DNA of 64,000 nucleotides from Isoetes taiwanensis (lineage: Eukaryota > Streptophyta > Lycopodiopsida > Isoetales > Isoetaceae): positions 7,570,109 through 7,634,108 of the forward strand of contig JAJEKV010000004.1 in assembly GCA_021234155.1 (NCBI GenBank), in the 5' to 3' direction. The position numbers were made by a program, and so were the translations under genes. The notes beneath the pieces are model-generated. The model had not been told where the DNA came from and searched no databases. It worked only from the letters and a program-made list of their open reading frames with translations. This document shows positions 10,527 through 22,904 of the stretch, in pieces (positions within the stretch are counted from its first letter, which is position 1; the number at the start of each line of letters is the position of its first letter).

Positions 10527-12089
10527 TGTCATTTTACCTTTAAAGAGAATTGTAAAGCAGTTGTTGCACTTGGTATAAATGACTTCAAGGAGCTACAACT
10601 TGATTATATAGGAAGAAGACTATAACATGCTATGCTAGAAATTCATATGATAACAATTTTATCTGGCTTCTATTGTCTCTATCACGTTATCGTCCGTTTT
10701 TTAATGCTATCTATAGGAAATAAGTTGTGATGACAAAGCAACAAAAGAAAGGTGGGTTGCTTCAAACTGATTGTGCAAATTAATTTTTAACAAAAGAAAA
10801 GTCTAAGATAATGGAACTATAGTTTTGTTGTAAAATTAGACTTTGGAAGCTATTTTATGCATGCAACAGATCTTGCCTGTGTTCGTCTCTTGAATGTGAT
10901 GAGCTTGCAAAATAATTTCTCCCCCCCAAATATGAATGCCAAGAATATATATTATGATGCTCTTTCAATATCATTTTCTTTCTTGGAAAATAGACAAACA
11001 CCAAAAATTCCTTAACAACATGAACTTGCTCGAAGGGTTTGCATTAACCAAGGGACATTGTATAAGTATTGAAGGGCAGGATCTGGCCTTTTGGACACCA
11101 CAGATAAACATGTATTATGCCATGTGCCTTTCTTGTTCTTTGTTTGCTTTCAAGTTTGTGCAAAACGCAACAGCCTAGCTTTCTAGTACTATCATGCAGC
11201 AAAACTACCTTATCATTTTTGCATACCCAAAGCAAAACTACCTTATCATTTTTGCATACCTAGCTCTCTTAGTTCTAAGAGGCTTTCTACCATTCTAGAC
11301 TACTACATGCACTCACAAACAATATCATTATATAGGTATAAATCTTATGCGATTTCTTAAACAACTTTCAAGGAAATCATAAAAGTTACTTTAGCTATTA
11401 TGTATCCTTTATATGAAAGTTGCGGCCATCTGAAAGTCCTATCACTTTATTGACAATCTTATTCCAAGATTTAGGAAACACACTGTAGCTTGGAACACAA
11501 ATTTGTTACGTTGCAAAATTCTTTTGGCAATACAAATCTTTGAAAGGTTGCAAACTTATTCTCGCAAGAAAAATCTTCGAACAGTTTAGTTTCAACATTT
11601 GAACACTGCCACCTTAAGTGTTTTTGTAAGAGAGATGCAATAACTCTTCAAACACCATCACCACACTCTCCATCTGCAATATTTACGGGTCTGCAGCATA
11701 TGCTACATAAATTTTGTATTTTTTATGCCTTGCATTTGTCGCATTTATATTATTGCTATATGATTGCTATGTGATGTAAGAATCATATTTTTAGGAAGAT
11801 ATGGTGACCAAGGCCTTTATGTACATTGGACTCCAAAACCAGATTATAGTCCAACCTTATCAAGGAGTAATAAAAAGTTATAATACAATTTAATTATACG
11901 AATGATAGTATATTTGAAATAATCCCTAATGTTCATTTGCACAAAATTTTAACATTAAGATTCCTTCAATGTTCATTTGTGCACCGTTCATTTCCACAAC
12001 ATTTCAACATTAAGAATTCCTTTTCCTTTTAACACCAAGCCAAAGTATACTCGATAAACTATGCCCAGCAATGCTGGGCACCCTAACTA
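10527..12089 (+). mobile_element. Region ending in a Helitron-type 3' terminus
   Basis: AT-rich non-coding DNA with no recognised ORF. It ends with the hairpin GCCCAGCAATGCTGGGC (12063-12079: 8-bp perfect arms, one-base loop), then ACCCTAA, then CTAG followed by T. This is the layout of plant Helitron 3' ends (GC-rich hairpin, a few bases, CTRR next to T). No RepHel gene is present, so the element is non-autonomous. I could not fix the 5' TC end, so the left limit is nominal. A 34-bp tandem duplication ending in TTTTTGCATACC lies at about 11200-11265. Confidence 0.5.
12063..12089 (+). other. Helitron 3' hairpin and CTAG end
   Basis: Perfect 8-bp inverted repeat GCCCAGCA/TGCTGGGC, 7 nt spacing, then CTAG and a T. 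Helitrons insert between A and T and end in CTRR, so the cut would fall after 12089. Confidence 0.55.
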
Positions 12090-12545
12090 GTATCTATGTA
12101 TTCACAAGAGAAGGGAAAGTTTAACGTCTTTGAAGTCCAACATGCCTATGAGATCCGCACGTCGTGCCAACATTGCTTTATGGTTCTTGCTCTCTTCACT
12201 TTATATTGCATGACTTATATAATATCCACCAATAACCAATTAATCCTCAATCGCTGGATCCATGCCAAACCAATGGGCCTTGCATGGCACCATTTGCACA
12301 TCTTGCTAGTGCAATTGTTTATATGATAGGCAAGCCATGGGTGTGTGCAACGTTACATACAAGGGGGTTTACTTTTGGGTGCTATACAATGTGCCTGCAT
12401 GACTCGGAAAGGGGGGTTTTTAATCCATTTTCATACATTTAGGGGGTTTTGGCCACTGCTTGGGATAAAATTTGTATGGAAGTGGTCAAAATTGCCTGTC
12501 ATAAACCATATACTATGGTGTTTTTCCACCACCTTTTACATGCAC
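12090..12545. other. Unassigned intergenic stretch
   Basis: No gene, RNA or repeat recognised between the Helitron end and the LTR fragment. Short ORFs here lack any family signature. Confidence 0.4.
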
Positions 12546-12968
12546 TCCAAATCCACAAAAGGTATCCATGCTCTCGATCTGGCCTGAGATGATCTATTGG
12601 GCAATGCTGGGTTCACGGCGTTTGGCAAGGTGGAATGGCGCAAACGCTTGGTCAAAATGGCTCTTGGAGACTGGAATCCAAAAAGGGGACACTTTTAGGG
12701 TTCCTGCCTCTTTATATGCCCACGTTTTAGGGTTAGGGACTTAGAGTCTAATGGGCCATATGGATCATATGGGGTATTGCCACGTGGTAATATAGGATAT
12801 ATTCACATGTTGCATAACATGTGCAATATAATGGGTTCTAATGGTTGTACCCCATGGTACGATCCTTTACGGTCGTCGTGTACATGTCGTCATAGTCAAC
12901 ATGTACTAGTGACGTGGCAGTATAATATACATATTTATATATCGTATATTATGCTGGAACGTCACATT
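12546..12968 (-). repeat. 3' LTR fragment of the minus-strand LTR element
   Basis: Aligns with 21330-21655 and with 47760-48163: shared blocks include ATCCATGCTCTCGATCTGGC, GGCTCTTGGAGACT and the GCCACGTGG box. On the minus strand it begins TGTGACGTTCCAGCATAATA at 12968. Immediately before that comes the purine-rich GATGGGGAGAA (12969-12979 on the plus strand as TTCTCCCCATC), the expected polypurine tract. It is truncated at 12546, so only the 5' third of the LTR remains. Confidence 0.75.
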
Positions 12969-15900
12969 CTCCCCATCTTGCCTTGATGCTGTCTGCAACA
13001 TCACGAGTATTCTTACCTTGAAATCCTGCCGTTAACTTTACAATATATTTAATTACATACTAGCTTATACAAAATTTAAGCGATTAGTTCCGATAGTAAA
13101 ATTATATACTATTTATGATGTTTACCTAGGTCTTAGCGCGATTATATAAACATTAATCATAGTTTAGAAAATAATGTTAACATAGATAAGGTTTTAATTA
13201 TCATTTACAAGAATTGGACACATGCTTCCTATATGTATATATTTTACAGTTGCTATACTTATTATAAGATAGACAAATTTTTATACCAGGACCCTGAAGG
13301 TTACTTAAATCCCTTTGGAAGGAATTACATCCTTACGAAGGTTTAACTAAGATTTTATGTAATTATTATCTTACTTTATCTTAATACTAAGATATCTACA
13401 CAGGATAAAACTATCTATGCATTTATTATGAGCATATACTTTATCAACAAGACATTCAAGCTTATGATACATGCCCTCATCGAGTGCTATCAATGCCCTG
13501 CATAATATTATACTTAAGCTTATATAATTTATGTGGTTATAAGGGTTTCGCATCCCTGAATAATTTAACTAAGAGCTAGGCTACTAGCTCATTCCTATGT
13601 ATGAATGCAGGCAATTGATCATGGCGTAAGGAAATTACGCTTTTCCCATCATGCATTCTATCTACACTTAGATGCAAAGCCTCTCCCCACCTTAGCTGTC
13701 GCACCCGCTAAGTCTAGAATACATACCCCCATTGAGCCGGTGTCGACTAATTTGGGGACGACTTGGCCATTACATTGCTTCCATTAATTCACTCCCCCAC
13801 TTTGGTGCAGTTGGCTACCACATAAGTCTTGCATGCTGAAAGTCACATGGACATTAAGCATCTATCCATCTTACGCTCCATCTGCTTTGGCTACTTGCGG
13901 AAGGAACTCTATTCTAAGGGTCGACTAATTTGATGGTGATTCAATCCCTAAGATGCAGGTAGATTCAGTCTAAAATTGAGCCCCCACTTTCTTCATAAGA
14001 AAATGGCCCTACGCATCTCCAATGGCATTATCCAACGCACCCTATCCCCCGGATTGTTGTTGCGCCTAACATCATAGCTATTCTATCTAACTTAAGAGGT
14101 TATATGCTTTTTACCTAACGCATTAATTTACTAGCCTTAGCTACCATATTTAACCATCTATAATGGATGCAACCATCATGTTTAATATATCTATCCCTAA
14201 GCGATGGGTTACTTGAATTATTTAGAACAATTCTAAATCGCAACGTTTTATCATCATGACAATTCCCTTTTGTCTCAAAAGTCTATGTGATTAATATACT
14301 TCTTATTTTAGATATACCTTTCATGTACTATTCAATTTTATATTCTAGAAATTCCCCCTTTCTTAGTTATTTACTCTCTTGGAATATTCCTATCAATTGA
14401 ATTAATATCATCATAACAAGTTGTCCGGACTTGTTAGATTACTTCATTTCATTGGATCGGATTATTCCTTGGAGGTACTAGCTTTATACATGGTCAACAA
14501 GTATCCTAGTAATGATTCCTTCTTAGCGAGGTGATCAATCTCACCAAGTGGTTTTAATATATTGGATGTCTGTTAATAATCGTGTATAATTTTAGTTATT
14601 CATATGCATTTCGTTCCCAATCGTTGACGCTTAGCTCAACTTGGGGCAATCCTTTCATGAGAATATCTAGAAATGCCTTCCAATCCTATTATGGATGTTA
14701 TCATCCATAAGCCTATCCTACTCGACTATATGAGTGTAGCGCCTCAATCTTGCTATCAGAGCAAGGTAACGTTCTTTCGAGTTGCTCAAGCTCCGGGCTC
14801 CTCCTCGATGTGGAGGTCGACTTTGTTCATTAGAGGCCTCCCGTTGCTTGTGATTTTGATGGGTTGACCACTTGAAATCTTCTGTGTCACTTCCCAAAAA
14901 CCTGAGGGTGGTTCCATTGAAAAATATCCTTCACGTTGAATTCTTCATCTTGGCGGCTAAAGGATGGCTCTAGATACGATATTGTTGTGCTAACTCCATC
15001 AACATCTCTCACTTCAAGTCATTCTCTTGCCGGTAACATGTTGCCAGACGAGTGTTAAGGCTGTTGATTTCTTCACCCATTTGAATTGCCCAGCATCTCT
15101 TCCTTTTGATCTGTATGGAAGGGACGAAATAATAAGGAGGATATCTATGCAAGGCATATAGCTTACACAATTACAAATACTAGCTATTAGGTCTTCTTGG
15201 TGTCTCACCTCGAGGTGCACACATACTCCGTGGTAGTGTTGTCGATGTTCCTCCTAGTACGATGGTATTGAAGATCTATATCCTTCTATTTGTGAGTCAT
15301 GCTCATGCTCTAGATAGACTCGTTGATATGCTCTCCAATGTCTTCTAGCTACGGCACAACATGCTTTTGCTTCACCTCTACTAGAGGTGCGACGGATGTT
15401 GATGCTTCGACGTTCTGGTCTGCTTTCTAATCTTGTTCTTGGGCAATAATTGTCCCCCCTCCACAATGTCTGAAGATCTTTGGAGATGCCTTTTGAAGTT
15501 GTGTGCAATTCCTTTGGCTACACTCCTAAAGAGTTGTTCTCTTCGTTAGTTGCCCTTCGAATTGTCGATTCTTGGGTTCGCCAAGTTGCATACGAGTTGG
15601 CGTACTCTGATGAGGTTTCTAGTTGAATTGTCGATTCTTTAGTTCGGTTTGCCTAGTCGCTTCTCCATCGAGGTTGCATCTGACATGTTGGATCCCCTCG
15701 GTTTGATGGCTTAAACGTTGTTGCATTCTAAGGTGCTATGCTGCCTTCTAGTCTTGTGGTACCTTCTAGTTGCACTTGATCACGCTCCACAGTTTTGAAC
15801 CTCATGTTGCATCTAAGGAGCTCGTGGAAGTATTGGCAATTCTCCAGCTTCTGGTTTGTGGCCTTTGTCCCTCAATACATGTGTGTCTCCCTGGCGAGTA

Positions 15901-18900
15901 AAGCCTCATGGCTCTCCTCCTTGATTGCTTTACTGTCGAGGATGATGTACCCTTATATATGCATAGCTTGACCCCTGAGTTGAAGAAGTTTCTGAACTAA
16001 ATCTACTCTTGTCCTTGAATAGACTGGCTATTGTGTTGAATTCTCTTTTTGCCGAAGGTGCCTTGGTTGCTATCCTTATCCTTAAGGTGTCGAATACTTC
16101 TACCTTGGATATTGAGGTCCTACATGTCGGAGAGATATTCGGTTTCTTCTCTTCTAATTATTGGTAGGAGTATCTGACGAAGCCATCATCTAGTTGTTGA
16201 AGTCATATCTCATCGTTGCGGTACCTTTGTAAGTGCATCTCCATCACGCATGTCACATGTCGGCTTGAGGTCGTGGCTTCGGTAAGGCCGTCAAGTCTTG
16301 CCGCTGCCATATGAGGTAGAGTTGCGTCCCAAATATGTCGTCGTGCAAAATCTAGATGTTGCAGCGCTTATGATCTTGACATGAACAGCATTGTCTCTTA
16401 TCCTGACATTGTGTTGAACGAGCAATCTTCTGCTTGAGGCCACTTCCCAAAGTATTTGGAGTCAAAGCTTTGCTTGGGCTCTAGTCGTTTCTCCCTCATA
16501 CTTGTTCTTCCATTCGAAAACTAGATCTTGGGCTATAGCTGTGCTCCATTGTTTCATCCTTCGGTAGTCAAAGCGATGGAGACTCTCAATCTAAACGCTA
16601 AACCCCTAAAAGATGACTCTAAACTCGTGTTTCTACACTATATGTGTGAGCACCCGAGATATACAATAGGCATATACACATGTACATCAGGATTTCAATT
16701 CACTTTTCTAATTTATATAAGAGGATATGCTTAAATGTTTATAGTCCTTTAGGATTTTCTTATCGCGTTTGATTCTTCGGTTTTGCTGCATATTCCTTGT
16801 TCTGTTTGACTTCGGGGTTCCTTGAGATGCTGCTACTATAGTTGACCTTCGTGTCTGACCTGAGGTCATCATCCTAAGCTACGAAGAACGTTCCTCGATT
16901 CTGAACCCGTGAGTGGAAAATGCTCCTCCTTAATGTGTTTACCTATCATGTGACCACTTGGCGTCCCTACATGCAGTGTGTCATTGCAAGGTTGAAGATG
17001 TGCGGTACCATTGATTGCTTGTGTCAGATTATCTGGTTGTTGCAGTCGGTCATTTTGGCATGCCTTCAAAGCTATGAGATGGCGATCGGTAGATAGACGG
17101 TGTCATTTCTCCACAAATTAAATTTGTGAGCAAGACTCATGTTGCTTAGACTTTATCGTTGCGAGATGCCTCCCCGGTGCTTGGAAGTGTGGTCGTCTCC
17201 ATTGCACATACCATCGCTCCTCCGAGTTGCCTTTGAGTGGTCTGTGGTTGTTGGCTAGGTCGGCTCCTCCGTCCTTTGGGCCGGTTCCACTCGAGTCTCG
17301 AACTACTTGGCTGAAGCACTGAAGTCGTCCTTGATATGGAGCAAGCACGGGGGAGCGGTCCACGGCGAATGGGTTATTGGAATATGGCAAATATTATGGC
17401 AAATATTATGTAAATGTTATTCCTAAGGTCACCTAATAATATAAAGGGGCATAGGATAATAGCATGTGGGTGTGAAGAACCATTGATATTTATGGAAGGG
17501 GTCGAGGCACTATCATTGGGATGGTTATTGGTTGAGAAAAAGATCATAGATAATGTCCCATATGATAAGTCATATAAGCTAATTAAAGGCAAGGAGATAT
17601 TTTGAGAAAAAGGCAACTGCCTGCTAAAAAAGGCTAAAGTCGCAGAGAGATCTATAAATAGAACCGAAACTTCAGTTGGACACATCTCTGCAATCAGAGC
17701 TTCGATTGAAGCGACCTTTAGCGCGTTGGAACCGGCTCGGAGTCTAGTTTCCAAATTGGGGTAGCACATTCTGTAGTTCATCCATACGAAAGAGTAATGG
17801 CCGAAAATGTGACAAGGGGTCACAGATCACTGCCATAGCGACATCATAGATTTGGAATTGTTTTATGATGTGTGGCTACGTGGAGTAGCTAGACTAGCTT
17901 GGAGGGCCAATAAGCCCGATGCCATAGCTTTGTATTTGCCATAGAGCACTTGTGTTTTGCCATAACCCAGTGGATCCGGTTGGGTGGTTAATGGTGCTGC
18001 CATATCATTTGTGCTTGAATAAAGTTTCTTTAGTCTGGTGTTCTACTATTTCATTATGGTTCTATGATTCTGTATTGCTGCAACTTCCCAAATATACATG
18101 AATTGTATCAGTCCTTCCTTGGGTTTCCAGGCATTTCTGGATCTGGAACTCTTGTTCAAACCGTCTATCCTCCTCCTTGATCTTGCCCTTGATGTTGATA
18201 TAGGCCTTCAATTTGGAGATGTTCCCTCCCTGATATCTGTCTCCTCTTCTTCCTCCATCATGACCTCCTATTTTTTTGAAATTGATGAAGTTATTACCGT
18301 CTTCCTACTGGTGCAAGGGAGCTGGGAGCTCGTCATGTCTCGACTTGGGTGAATTTGCAGTTGTCTAGCTTTGTTGCATCTTTTGTTGATGTTGCTTGAT
18401 ATCCGCTTGAGCGGCTAGGCTGCGAGATCGTGGTTGTCTTCCCTCCGGTTCTCTGCGCTCTTGTGTCGCTATGAATTGTCGTTTCGACGGAAGATTACGC
18501 TCTTCAACCCTAGTTCGTGATGCTAATCTAGACTTCCCTGTTCGACATACTCCTCCACATGTATCTTTCTGCCTTGCTTTCTTCCATTTGAACTCGTGTC
18601 CATTGAGTCAGTGAAGGGATGGAGATCTTTCTGATATGAGCTTGTGGATGTGGCAGTTGGGTGCTTGACAGTCCAAAAGATTCTTGATGCAGATGATTAA
18701 CATATGTCTTCCATTTGACGAAGATTGCTGATAGGCCGGTGGTGCCCTTGTACTACTCGTTTCGTTGGTAGAGGTGTTTGCTATTGTGCTTCGCTCTCTT
18801 GGTTCTGCCTTTCACTCTCCTCCCTTTGTTGGTCAGTACGTCACCTGGGTCTTCAATATCTTCAAGAAGTTGTGCATCTTGCTCTTTCGTGGCTCTAGCC

Positions 18901-19948
18901 TCGTACTCCAAAGCAAATGCTCGTATATCCTAGAGTCTAAGGGTTCAGATCAAATGGCTACTTGAAGGGCTCTCCTACAACATTATGGGCTCTATAAGCA
19001 AGCAAGATGGCTTAAGCAGTATTAATGGAGACATACTTATATTCTTCAAGTCTATGGACATTAGGACATGTGGTCTGGCATGAACTGAGCTTTGTTTTAC
19101 AAAGCGTTCATGACGTTTGAGATATACTCTGAGATCCTAACAAAGGTTGGCTTTGGGGGGTTCCAATACTCTACATGTGGAGTGACTTGAGCAGCCCTAC
19201 ACTCTAGCTTCTTTTTAGATATCCTGGCAATAGGGAGTGTCAATGTGGCAGTTAAATCAAATTCTATTGGAGAGTCAACAGAGTTAGGTCAAGGTTTACG
19301 CCTCTGGCATGAGACGAGATGATGTACCAATATTTGAGCTTGTGTTGCTATGCTGAGGATCTAGATGACTATAAGAAAGGAATGTTCTTGAGAACTTCTA
19401 TCCAAGAATAAGGCATCAACTTTGAGGTGAAAGAAGGACTTGCGAGGTTCCAATGGGGTAATGCTTCTATTTATAAACAAACCCTAGTTTGGAAAACAAA
19501 ATTTAGAGTTTGAGCAATTTTAGTCATTTTGAGATGGAGTATACATTTCTAGCCTAATGTGAGATCACAAATGGGTTCTAGACTGTCTAATGGTCCTATT
19601 GCAACAAATTTGAGGCGATTTGGAGCTTTCCAGCTCAAGTTATGAAGGTTCAAAATTTTGATTACTCACACAGTGCGCTAGAGGCTGGAGCTAAATTTTA
19701 GATAGGGCTCCAGGTGCACTATGTGAGTAGTAGCCACCTGTTTAGGTCCTAGATGACTCCAAAAGTTTGATATGAGGGCATTTTCCTGTCTACTCGATGA
19801 GTGAAGCCAGAATTCACCCTTATTTTCCAGTTTTGGGTTCATTTTGATATAGTTTGGAAGTCGAGTACTCACACCATGCGCTAGAGGCTAGAGCTAAAAT
19901 TTAGAAATGGCTACAGGTGCACTCTGTGAGCACTCACTTTCTAGTGGC

Positions 19949-19994
<46 letters not shown>

Positions 19995-20179
19995 TAGAAT
20001 TTCATACTTACTTTTGCTAAATAATTCTTTTGCTTAGTTCCTTTACACTACTGATGGAAAAAGAAAATCCCCCTCCCCATTTCTCGAGGTTCATGCTTGG
20101 GATTTCAACTCCAAGACTGAAGATCTAGACTGTTAGTACTACTAAGAAAATGGGCAGTGCTCGATGTTGGCCCTCCAAG
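12969..20179 (-). mobile_element. Degenerate internal region of an LTR retrotransposon
   Basis: Lies between a polypurine tract and LTR fragment on the left and a primer-binding site and LTR on the right, so it is the inside of a minus-strand LTR retrotransposon of about 9 kb. No reverse transcriptase, integrase or RNase H motif is readable in any frame. Minus-strand stretches near 18.7-18.1 kb (basic, Gln/Arg-rich) and 15.1-15.0 kb (coiled-coil-like) could be gag remnants, but this is weak. Two diverged copies of a block containing GCTCCAGGTGCACTATGTGA (about 19679 and 19876) and a 32-base T-run at 19952-19984 lie near the leader. It is either very old or a large-derivative element without genes. 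Confidence 0.55.
17640..17665 (+). promoter_or_regulatory. Possible TATA promoter inside the LTR element
   Basis: TCTATAAATAGA at about 17651 is a strong TATA-box match. It sits in a stretch (about 17385-18095) that starts TATTGGAATATGG, has a tandem ATGGCAAATATT and later an AATAAAG signal. That looks like another LTR inserted here on the plus strand, but I see no target-site duplication. Confidence 0.3.
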
Positions 20180-20197
20180 ATCATTGCTCTGATACCA
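20180..20197 (-). other. Primer-binding site (initiator tRNA-Met type)
   Basis: On the minus strand this reads TGGTATCAGAGCAATGAT, matching the common plant PBS complementary to the 3' end of initiator tRNA-Met. It lies one base inside the LTR edge at 20199, fixing the element as minus-stranded. Confidence 0.85.
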
Positions 20198-20198
20198 C

Positions 20199-21655
20199 TG
20201 TGACGTCCCCTTCTCGTATACGACATCCCAATCGTATAGAACTAGAGTTCATCCCTCCTGACAGCGCAAGCTCACTGCCACGAGGCCGTCCACCTATCAT
20301 TAGGCCCTGACAGGGAAGAATGGATGTGTCATTCATCCCCTCTCACTCGGGACCTACCTAGCTGTGGAAGCACATCAAATATGAGCACATAGCATCAAGT
20401 AACATACATATCCACCTCGAAGGGTGGCTCACCGTAATGTAGCATCTATAACAACAACATCAGTAACATCAACGTAACATCAACATAAGGGGAATCCTAC
20501 CCAAGGCTCAGACTTAAGGGGATCGACTGACAGCTTGGGTCTCCAGAGGTCAAAGCAGACAGAGTTCATAACAATGGACTTGGTTGGCATAGAACATGGT
20601 CATTGGGTAGTCCATTCCATCCGCCCTCCTATGCATTGCAGATAGGCTGATAAGTCTTGGAGCCTGACCGTAGCCTGCCAGGTGCATAGCCAAAGGGGCT
20701 ACTCCTGGGTTACATCTCCCCAGTTCTCGATGAGGCAGGAGGAGATCACTCCCCTCCAGAAGATGCATCCCATGTTACAAGCGGGCTAGAAAGCCACTGT
20801 TCGTGTAAGACTTCAACCCCATTAAAGGTGACGCATCACTCAAGAGGTATCGAGTCTATATCTTGCCCACACTCAGTGGCAAGCTATTAGGCCTAGCCCA
20901 CAGTGTTTCCCGGTAGGCTTTACACACCGGAGGGATCAACTGTAACCGGACAAGTCTTCCTTGTCAACCGGTCTAGCTCCCCCACCCACAGCCAGACGAG
21001 CTCTTATGCACAGACTGCATTAATTGAGAATTAATGAGGCTAGCTAGATACATCATCTACTAAGGCTTTCAAGGTCTCTACCCCCCTTCCCAATACACAG
21101 GAGTGCGCACAGAGATAGAATATCATCATCCATATTAAACTAAAATAGAGAATAACAGCTAATCTATCTACCTAAACATATGTGGTTAGGTTCCTTCGTT
21201 AGAGGCTGAGATCTTGGAATCTATTGATCCTCTAAGGCCAATAGAAGATGCTAACTCGGCCTAATGCCAGTCGGGAAGTCGGCATTGCACAATAGATTGA
21301 CTACATACAGTATCCTTGACTCGCTCCAACTCCACGAAAGGCATCCATGCTCTCGATCTGGCCTGAGACGATCGAATGCGCGTCTCTGTTGGGCAATGAT
21401 GGCTTTGCAGTGTCTGGCAAGGCGAAATGGCGCAAGCGCTTGGTCAAAAATGGCTCTTGGAGACTAGAATCCGAAAGGGGACACTTTTAGACTTCCTGCC
21501 TCTTTATGCCTACGTTTTAGGGTTAGGGTATAATGGGCCATATGGCTCATATGGGGTATTGCCACGTGGCAATATATGATATATTCACATGTTGCATAAC
21601 ATCTTTACGGCCGTCGTGTATATGTCGTCATAGTCGATATGTACTAGTGACGTCC
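20199..21655 (-). repeat. 5' LTR of the minus-strand LTR retrotransposon
   Basis: About 1.46 kb. The plus strand opens TGTGACGTCCCC, next to the PBS. The same family recurs as the solo LTR at 43514-48163 and the fragment at 12546-12968. The last 55 bp or so (ending in TATTATGCTGGAACGTCACA in the other copies) are missing: after GTGACGTCC the sequence changes to the hairpin region at 21669. The element is therefore clipped on its outer side. Confidence 0.75.
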
Positions 21656-21668
21656 TGAATTAAATACC

Positions 21669-21743
21669 AGGCCCGTCCAAAATTAAATACGTGGCATATA
21701 AGGGCGGGGAAAAACGCAAGAAACCTTATTTTCGGACGGGCCT
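21669..21743. repeat. 75-bp hairpin element with GGCCCGTCC arms
   Basis: AGGCCCGTCC (21669-21678) and GGACGGGCCT (21734-21743) form a perfect 10-bp inverted repeat around an AT-rich centre with GTGGC and GGGCGGGG. A related block, TTCGGACGGGCC beside AAATTAAA, occurs at 32390-32410 inside the Mutator element. No target-site duplication is seen. Possibly a MITE end or a shared subterminal piece. Confidence 0.4.
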
Positions 21744-22325
21744 CATCACACTACAGTATGCCTAAATTCAAAAAGTCATCTCCACGCAATCAGATGTAAA
21801 TTGGCGGCAACGGGCTTCTTGTGAGCTTCTTCTGAATGCTCACGAATAGAGATTTTGCTTCGGAGATGATCTCAACACAGGTAATTTCTTTCTCCTTGCA
21901 ATTTATAAGTTTTAAGCCTTTTTATCTTCTTGCATCATCCAAATCCAATTTACCTGATTAGACATCACTTCTAGATGGAGCAAGGATATGCAATCCACAT
22001 TCTCCAAATGAGATACAAGTTTCGGGATTATCAGAATGGGACTCGCATGAAACCAACAAACCGCCCAAACCCCGCCCTTTCGGATTTTCGAGGAAAAACC
22101 CTAGTGATAAGCCTTCGGCAAGGGGCTTGGACAAACGCAAGGCATAAAAAACGCTCCCAAAACCCACGAATGGAAAAGTCGAAACAGACGCCGCTCGCTC
22201 ACCTGTACCTGCACATCACCAACAAAACAACAAGACAAAACAAACCTCCCAGAGTGGAGGGGCTGATTCTGTAGCGTGCCACGCGATAAAAATACAAAAA
22301 CAAAGAAGGGGGGGAGGGTGGGTTC

Positions 22326-22864
22326 ACAGAGAATAAGGTACTGCTGAGAGAGAAGAGGAAGCGCCGATGAGATGTTGCTGCAGAATCGCGCCTAAAATAG
22401 CGAACTCCCAACCAGAATGGGCATGCGCCGCCCGCATGCATGCAAAACATGCATGCTCGTCCCATTCTAGAATGGCGATCCGATGTCTCGGATCGATGGG
22501 ATTCTAGAATGGGACTCGCATGAAACCAACAAACCGCTCGAATACCAAAGGACTTCCTTACAAACTAGGATCGAGGACGAAGGTCACAGGACGAAGGCTA
22601 AAGGCCGGAAAAGGACAGCAAGAAAGAAACGCCAAATTGGCCAAACCAAGCAGGGAGAAGCCCCTCCCCTGCCTGGGAAACAAATCACAGAGAATAAGGT
22701 ACTGCTGAGAGAGAAGAGGAAGCGCCGATGAGATGTTGCTGCAGAATCGCGCCTAAAATAGCGAACTCCCAACCAGAATGGGCATGCGCCGCCCGCATGC
22801 ATGCAAAACATGCATGCTCGTCCCATTCTAGAATGGCGATCCGATGTCTCGGATCGATGGGATT
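22326..22864. repeat. 177-bp direct duplication with GCATGCATG hairpin
   Basis: 22326-22502 is repeated at 22687-22864 almost without change. Each copy holds the hairpin GCATGCATG/CATGCATGC with a CAAAA loop. A further short duplication of a stretch containing GAATGGGACTCGCATGAAAC (about 22034 and 22507) precedes each. The block lies just upstream of the Harbinger transposase and may be its 5' untranslated or terminal region. Apparent ORFs here are by-products of the repeat. Confidence 0.8.
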
Positions 22865-22904
22865 ATCAGAAGATACTGGTGGAGGTAGTAGAGCTGAAGT
22901 AATT

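Noticed and set aside
12725-12740. TTTAGGGTTAGGG, like a plant telomere repeat
   Set aside because: Only two units, and the same words occur at the same place in the other LTR copies (21518, 47950), so it is part of the LTR.
14748-14768. TTGCTATCAGAGCAAGG, resembling a plus-strand primer-binding site
   Set aside because: One mismatch in the TGG start, no LTR edge recognised before it and no matching partner LTR.
22199-22826. Twin minus-strand ORFs sharing MGRACMFCMHAGGACPFW
   Set aside because: Both are products of the same duplicated non-coding block; no independent support for coding.
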